17,500 nt of DNA. Origin: Chrysomallon squamiferum (taxonomy: Eukaryota > Mollusca > Gastropoda > Neomphalida > Peltospiridae). The position numbers were made by a program, and so were the translations under genes. The stretch's first letter is position 1. Every line of letters starts with the position of its first letter. Shown here one piece after another: positions 1-17,500 of this stretch. Below the pieces are notes generated by a model that ran no database searches, was not told the DNA's origin, and saw only the letters and a program-made list of their open reading frames with translations. The DNA is taken from positions 18,793,591 to 18,811,090 of the forward strand of contig CM022669.1 in the NCBI GenBank assembly GCA_012295275.1, read 5' to 3'.

Positions 1-383
<383 letters not shown>

Positions 384-419
384 CAGCTAAAGATAAAATA
401 ACAGTTTAACCCTGATAAT

Positions 420-740
420 AATTATAGCGAATTGTCAGTATCGTAGACGTTAAAACGATACGGTAACGCGATACGTTGTCTGAATACAAGTTACAAGCGC
501 AAACTCGGGAGCTGTCGAGTGACTTGTCACGAACAAATCCTTTAGCTGGAAGACTTTATTTGTCCTCTGACTCGAAATCGTTTCGGGCGGCGGTGGGGTC
601 CAAAACCCACCCGACTGGCGCTGAAGCTTGCCACATTCACACCAGCACGCTAACACCGCCAATTCTCAAGTTAAAACATCTTGTTTCTCCGGCCACACAC
701 AAAAACCCAGCCATGCCACGACACGGGACTTGAAAGGAGC
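420..740. other. CpG-richer, non-repetitive patch of unknown role
   Basis: CG dinucleotides are clearly denser than in the rest of the flanking DNA, with short inverted repeats such as GGTGGG...CCCACC (about 590-607) and GTGAC-TT-GTCAC (519-530). Open frames of 70-85 codons exist on both strands but resemble no protein I know and lack splice context. It could be a regulatory element, the 5' end of a divergent gene off the left edge, or an old transposon fragment. Confidence 0.3.
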
Positions 741-1139
741 TGCTAATCATTTAATTTATAAGGGATTGCGATAATTATATTGCCACTTTAGAAAGACATT
801 CAAAGGCAAACGGTGTACAAATAAGTGGAGGACAAAAAAACACACAAGAACGGTGCCAGCGAATATGATATAGAGTGTTGTTTACAGCATATCACAAACT
901 GATTCCCTTTACTCTTCTCCTGACAATAGAACTTGATCAACGCCAGGGCGCGAAGTGTAGACTCGTTTTACAAAACAACTGCCACACACAGACAGAATCA
1001 AGACACAGGTCGCTGCAATCAAATAGCTTGATCTGTTTTTACAGTACACTTCACAATAGAGCTGTTGAAATTAATTTAGCCACGTACACTGTCACTCAAT
1101 TAACAACTCTGTAGCTGACATGCATAACTGTGTACAAAC

Positions 1140-1310
1140 AATCTAAATCCATGTATATATACACACACGCAAACATACACGTACACAAGCACATATACAG
1201 ACATGCATAGATACATACGTACCAATTACATATATGATAAATACACATACAATACATAATACACAAACATAAACATACACACATACAAACAGCACAATAC
1301 CATATATAAA
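1140..1310. repeat. degenerate CA / ATAC microsatellite
   Basis: About 170 bp of ACAC, ATAC and CATA units without a long pure core. The regions on either side (740-1140 and 1310-1960) contain only short poly-A/poly-T runs of 12-18 bases (1362, 1430, 1499, 1867) and no recognisable gene. Confidence 0.8.
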
Positions 1311-1962
1311 AAGCATATTCTGAAACACGTGCTTCACAACAGCTAGCTCTGATTAGCACGTTATTTTTTTTTTTTTTTCATATTTCATTTCATTTACACG
1401 TCAGTCAAAACTGTAATCTCTAACAACACTTAAAAAAAAAAAAAACATCATTCAAATGTGACGTGATCGGGCCAGGAAATAAACATTGATTAAAAATATT
1501 TTTTTTTTTTTTTTCTCAGAATGAAAACAAAAATTACACTCCTGTTTGTTAACAATTTTAAACTCGTCTCTCCATTAAACATTCAAGATATGTCACCAGC
1601 TACACAAACACACGTCAGATTCCATAATATCAAACACGAGTTTTAAATTGAGACACGTCCATTGTTTCCTGATCTGAATGACGTTCTAAACAGCCGGTCC
1701 ACGCTTCATCGAACTCAGACAATCGACGAATAACAGAGTTTAGTATTTTCTCATTATCTAAAATATTTGAAGAACCCTGGTGCTGAGGACTTCTTTGAGA
1801 AACCCAGAATAACCTGACGAAGGTAATTTAATTTAATTTTAAAATTCAAGAATTATATGCGTGTATTTTTTTTTTTTTTTTTTTTAAATTAGTTTTTGTT
1901 ATATAATTATAGTTCGAAAAGAAGTGAGTTTTTGTTAGACATAGTTAATGAGACGATGAAGA

Positions 1963-1983
1963 AGTAATAATAATAATAATTAC

Positions 1984-2044
<61 letters not shown>
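1963..2044. repeat. (AAT)n / (ATT)n inverted repeat continuing into (GTT)n
   Basis: (AAT)n at 1963-1980 is followed immediately by (TTA)n to 2013, so the two halves form a near-perfect hairpin, then about ten GTT units to 2044. Confidence 0.9.
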
Positions 2045-2167
2045 ATATTATAATAAAATAAATAAATAATTCATTTATTAAAATCGCCATCAATTTAATT
2101 TCGTGAATATTAGCAGATTTACATTAAATAATTAATTTCACCTATTTTATAAACTTATTCGTAAGAA

Positions 2168-2199
<32 letters not shown>

Positions 2200-2227
2200 G
2201 TCGCATGCAATTACGCTCACACTTCTA

Positions 2228-2337
<110 letters not shown>

Positions 2338-2365
2338 CCACACTAACTCGATCGCAAGCGTTGCA

Positions 2366-2394
2366 TATTTAAATTTGATGTATCACGTTTTCAG
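2366..2394 (+). promoter_or_regulatory. candidate core promoter of the SLC22-like gene
   Basis: A TATA-like tatttaaa at 2366-2373 lies about 22 bp before ttttcagcag, which resembles an initiator (TCAGCA), and about 60 bp before the start codon. The same tttcag could instead be the acceptor of an untranslated first exon. The 100-bp (CT)n just upstream is of the GAGA/CT type often seen near animal promoters. Confidence 0.25.
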
Positions 2395-2429
2395 CAGTAC
2401 TGACGCTGTGTGTATGACAAACAACTAAT

Positions 2430-8136
<5,707 letters not shown>

Positions 8137-8344
8137 CCTGTACGATAACAGCAACTATAAATGCTGCTGAAGATGATGGTCGATTCGATTCTTCTGGAAC
8201 TTTCTATCATGATTAGTTTCTGCTTGATGAGGCTGGACAAGATGATCCTAGGTCTAGACTGATCTGTAGAACGTTAATACTGTCATGGAGAAATAGTATG
8301 AAGAATATAAAGATTGTTTGATGCCAAAAATAATATAACTTAAA

Positions 8345-8520
8345 TTGTTAAATGGAACTTATAAGATGCCAGATGTTTGATAAATAAAATATACCGCTAT
8401 GTTTTCTACATCTTTATTATATTTTATTTTATTTATTTGTTAAATGGAAGTTCGAATGTACTAGATGTTTGATAAGTATCCATCTATCCTTTCTATTACT
8501 TTATTTATTTATTTTATCAT
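8345..8520 (+). repeat. diverged 92-bp tandem duplication in the 3' UTR / downstream region
   Basis: ttgttaaatggaa at 8345 recurs at 8437, and agatgtttgataa at 8371 recurs at 8463. Both pairs have an exact offset of 92 bp, followed by alignable T/A-rich tails. Copy 1 holds AATAAA at 8383-8388; the same position in copy 2 (8475-8480) reads agtatc, so the signal is present in only one copy. Confidence 0.8.
8383..8388 (+). terminator. polyadenylation signal AATAAA for the SLC22-like gene
   Basis: First AATAAA after the stop codon, about 247 bp downstream, followed within 15-25 bp by a T/GT-rich stretch (gctatgttttctac). This implies a 3' UTR of about 8137-8405. Further AATAAA hexamers at 8581 and 8776 could serve as alternative sites. 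Confidence 0.6.
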
Positions 8521-8974
8521 TATTATTAAGATCATTGATCATTGTTATTATCAGATAACTGGGTTAACCGAGTTTTATGAAATAAAAAACTAATTATTTT
8601 GATTCGTTTTTCAAAACCATTATTTTATTTTATTTCTGTACATCTATATTTATGTTTGTGTATATTTATTTATCTATGAATATACATAAATCTGTATTTG
8701 TCTACTTCGTCTGTTACTGAATGTGTATGTGTGCATATATAAAAACGCATGTTTGTTGTATGTTTACTCATTATAAATAAAATGTATCAGTTATGAACCA
8801 AAAGCATTAAATGTTAGAATGAACAAACTTGTACAATTACGTAGAAAATTTATTACAAGCAGATCCATGCTACGATTAGGATTTGTTTAACAAATGATCC
8901 AAATATTTTATGATTGTTTGAAAAGAATGTATTAAAACTGTATGCGAATAGTTGTAATAATAATATGATTTTCT

Positions 8975-9174
8975 CATAATAATAATAATAATAATAATAA
9001 TTATTATTATAATAACAAAATATAATAATAAAATTAATAAATAAGTAAATAAATAAATAAAGATCTAAATAAATAAACAAACAAACAAATAAATAAATAA
9101 ACAAACAAACAAATAAATAAATAAATAAATAAACAAACAAAACTACCACGTCGACAAAAAAAAAAAAAAAAAAA
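8975..9174. repeat. AT-rich repeat block between genes: (AAT)n hairpin, (AAAT/AAAC)n, poly-A
   Basis: (AAT)n meets (ATT)n at about 9000, giving a hairpin. It is followed by (AAAT)n and (AAAC)n alternating to 9142 and a 23-base A run ending about 9177. Confidence 0.9.
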
Positions 9175-9275
9175 AAAGAACAACAATAACATCAGTGTTT
9201 TTCAAATCGACTTTCATTATTCCGAAAATCTTTATCAATCTGCATGACCTTCATTCTAATTCTGTTACTTGTGTC

Positions 9276-9466
9276 TCAGTTTATTTGGCTTGGTTGAACG
9301 TCCAAGTGAAAAGAGATGGGAAAACAGTCACGTGTAAAACAGACACAGTGGGTTAGACGAGTTTTTTTTATCTGATAGGAAAAATAGAACGCGTGACTGA
9401 AGAGATCTTCTGAAGTTAAAATTTGTCCACCTTTTCTGAATACCTTGGGCCCGTTATATTCCGAAG
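9276..9466 (+). other. candidate untranslated first exon of the MSP130-like gene
   Basis: A strong donor, CCGAAG|GTAAGTG, ends this stretch at 9466. An initiator-like TCAGTT lies at 9276-9281. The first coding exon begins with an acceptor three bases before its ATG, so an upstream non-coding exon is expected. This is the best donor seen between the two genes. Its start is a guess. Confidence 0.3.
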
Positions 9467-9479
9467 GTAAGTGAATCAA

Positions 9480-10130
9480 TCTCTTTATTTTATATATATT
9501 AAAAAGAAAATATATAATAATTATTAATTATTTAAAATAATTAAACTGTAACACTATAAAGCGTTGACTGTTTAGCTTGCAAACGTTTGTTTAATACATT
9601 GGAATATTTGATTTTAGTGTCACTTGTAGGACGGCGTGGTTATAGCAATTGTAACAACAATTATGTTAAACTGTGATGTAAAGAACGGTCGAATTGTCGT
9701 TATGAATACAAATACCCAGCAACAGTTGATTAAGTGAATATTTCCTTTATCTTGGGGCAATCTACAACGACAGAAATTTACTAAGTATGATTCAATTGAT
9801 ATCTTAAATAATTACTGAAGGGTGATATGTAATTTGATAGACAGCCATGTCCACAGACCCAGCAGAGGTTTTAGAGATATATGCAGTGTAATTTCTGGCG
9901 AGTTGATTTTTGTACGCTTCTCAATTATAGTTTTTATTATTACGTGAAACCATGTTAGATAACGAATTAAGAGGATTATATAATATGTCAGTTGCAGTTA
10001 TCTGGCAAAGTTATTTTGGTTTCTTCGCCTTCTTTCTTTTTAAATTTTTTTATTTTTTTTAATTTTTAATTTTTAATATAAAAGATTTCTTACCGTTATC
10101 GAAAAAAAAAAGTTGTAAAAAATAAAATAA
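9480..10130. other. non-repetitive intergenic or 5' UTR-intron sequence
   Basis: About 650 bp of unique AT-rich DNA with no coding frame of note. If the candidate exon ending at 9466 is real, this is the proximal part of the first MSP130 intron. Confidence 0.4.
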
Positions 10131-10142
10131 AATAAATAAATA

Positions 10143-10143
10143 A

Positions 10144-10201
<58 letters not shown>

Positions 10202-10236
10202 CATACCTTTTCTTCTGTCCGTTCTTTCTCTATTTG

Positions 10237-10274
<38 letters not shown>

Positions 10275-10745
10275 GTTATTGTTGTTGTTGTTGTTGTTGT
10301 TACAAGTAGTAGTAGTATCATTATCATCATTATTATTTTTTTTATTATTGTTATTACCATTTTCGTCATTATTATTTATTGTTATTCTATTTTTATTCTT
10401 CTTGGTTTTCTTATTATTATTATTACTATTGTTGTTATTATCATTATTATTATTAACATCATCATCATCTTCATTATCATTATTATTATTATCATGATCG
10501 TCATTATCATCATCATCAACATCGTCATTACTATTATTATCATCATCATCATTATCATTATTATTACTATTATCATCATCATCATCATTATTATTATCAT
10601 TATTATTATTATTATTACTATTATTGTTGTTATTATTATTATTACTATTATTATTATTATTATTGTTATTATTATTATTGTTATTATTATTATTATTATT
10701 ATTATTGTTGTTGTAGTTGTTGCTGTTCTTGTTGTTGTTGTTTCA
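10143..10745. repeat. 600-bp trinucleotide repeat region immediately upstream of MSP130 exon 1
   Basis: (AAT)n at 10147-10202, a 45-bp spacer, then (TTA)n, (TTG)n and several hundred bases of TTA/TCA/TTG units up to the acceptor tttcag. The AAT and TTA blocks form an inverted repeat. Confidence 0.92.
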
Positions 10746-10749
10746 GGAG

Positions 10750-16668
<5,919 letters not shown>

Positions 16669-16732
16669 ATGAAAATTTTAAATCGGAACATACCTCAGTG
16701 TATCTGCTACTTGTGTGTGTGTCAATGTATAC

Positions 16733-16738
16733 AATAAA
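16733..16738 (+). terminator. polyadenylation signal AATAAA for the MSP130-like gene
   Basis: AATAAA 65 bp after the TGA stop, followed about 20-30 bp later by a GT/T-rich element (gtatgtgtctgtttta). The implied 3' UTR is only about 90 nt (16669 to about 16757). Confidence 0.75.
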
Positions 16739-16785
16739 TTAACATATACAACTACAGTATGTGTCTGTTTTATTTCTGTGAGATA

Positions 16786-16869
16786 GTGTAATAATAATAA
16801 TAACAATGGTATGATAATAATAAAAAAAATAATAATAATATAAATAATAATAAAAATAATAATGATATG

Positions 16870-16931
<62 letters not shown>
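16786..16931. repeat. (AAT)n microsatellite downstream of the MSP130-like gene
   Basis: Imperfect ATA/AAT units, then about 60 bases of pure TAA at 16873-16931. Starts about 30 bp beyond the predicted cleavage site. Confidence 0.95.
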
Positions 16932-16932
<1 letters not shown>

Positions 16933-17500
16933 GTAACAATGGTTGTGTAATAAAAAAACCAAATGGAACATTTTCCTCCCTAACTCTGCCTCACCAAAGG
17001 TCGTGTAAATTGCTTTCTTGTACGTGGGAAAATGTAGGTAAAATAATCCTTACTGATAATCTGTTGTGACAGTCTATAATCTTTAAAAAAAAATTCTCTC
17101 ACATTATCAATGAAATTTTTGTGATTTGCATCCATTTACCTTCCTATTCTTAGAATTTTATCTAAAAGTTTCTTTTTCAAATCTAACTCTCTTGTTAAAA
17201 ACACACAAAAAAACATGAAATAATTAGCAAGAAAACTTATTATGATATTCAGATTTTCAAATTAGTTTTCTTTATTGTCACTGATACAGGCTCATATTTA
17301 CAGAAAAGTGCATTTCATCTGATTTTTAAAAGTTTGACGTAAGTCTGTGATAATCGTAAAAGCCAGTCGTAAACGAAAATTTACGTCTTTTTGTGAACAT
17401 GAGAACATGATTATTGGACACATTAAATTTGTTATTCAGATTATTCTTGAGTTACTAGAATTCTTCTGAAATGGGATAACAAATAATTTAATTAATTAAT
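16932..17500. other. unassigned AT-rich downstream sequence
   Basis: Unique AT-rich DNA with no gene, splice pair or repeat that I can support. It ends in (TTAA/ATTA) repeats at 17486-17500. Confidence 0.5.

Noticed and set aside
476-733. 85-codon open frame (and a 70-codon frame on the opposite strand) in the CpG-rich patch
   Set aside because: No resemblance to a known protein, no splice partners of matching phase noticed, and overlapping frames on both strands as expected from CpG-rich DNA with few stops.
2183-2199. Short TTAG repeat as interstitial telomere sequence
   Set aside because: Only about four TTAG units, neither the TTAGGG nor the TTAGG motif.
8853-9149. Regularly spaced AAAT/AAAC repeats as a possible CRISPR-like or satellite array
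   Set aside because: No unique spacers between repeats; plain tetranucleotide slippage.
9276-9479. 67-codon minus-strand frame between the two genes
   Set aside because: No recognisable domain, and it overlaps the stretch better explained as a plus-strand untranslated exon with a strong donor.

Overview
The window looks like nuclear DNA from an animal with spliceosomal introns, most likely a lophotrochozoan and probably a mollusc. That guess rests on the gene content, introns of roughly 170-710 bp, AT-rich intergenic DNA and an extreme density of di-, tri- and tetranucleotide microsatellites. The species cannot be fixed from the sequence alone. There is no sign of operons, ribosome binding sites, CRISPR, tRNA or rRNA genes.

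Two complete multi-exon genes lie head to tail on the + strand. The first, at 2430-8136, has ten coding exons. Every junction is GT-AG and phase-compatible, and the joined frame encodes 597 aa. It is a 12-TM major-facilitator transporter of the SLC22 family: WDLVC before TM2, DRSGRKP after TM2, a VDESVRWLL equivalent of PESPRWL, DRLGRR in the second half, ELYPTPIRN and PETKKKPLP. The second, at 10750-16668, also has ten coding exons with fully compatible phases and encodes 559 aa. It is a signal-peptide-bearing beta-propeller protein of the MSP130 (mesenchyme-specific cell surface glycoprotein) / choice-of-anchor I family. MSP130 proteins are biomineralisation-associated in echinoderms and molluscs, and the family is otherwise mainly bacterial; horizontal transfer into animals has been proposed.

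Layout: 1-2229 is non-genic with (TC)n(TA)n, a CpG-richer patch and mixed repeats. 2229-2337 is a long (CT)n just upstream of the transporter. 2430-8136 is the SLC22 gene, carrying a pogo/Tigger-like MITE in intron 3. 8137 to about 8405 is its 3' UTR, overlapping a diverged 92-bp tandem duplication. 8520-10746 is intergenic, or holds 5' UTR/intron of the second gene. 10750-16668 is the MSP130-like gene, with a hAT-like MITE in intron 3 and complementary (GA)n/(CT)n tracts around exons 5-7. Its 3' UTR follows to about 16757, and the rest is AT-rich with one large (AAT)n array.

Nothing in the sequence proves a functional link between the two genes. They share orientation and lie about 2.6 kb apart. 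The most unusual layer is structural: microsatellites sit directly on splice sites, long complementary purine/pyrimidine tracts flank MSP130 exons, and one intron-8 repeat would encode a hydrophobic tail if retained. These are hypotheses about RNA processing that RNA data could test.
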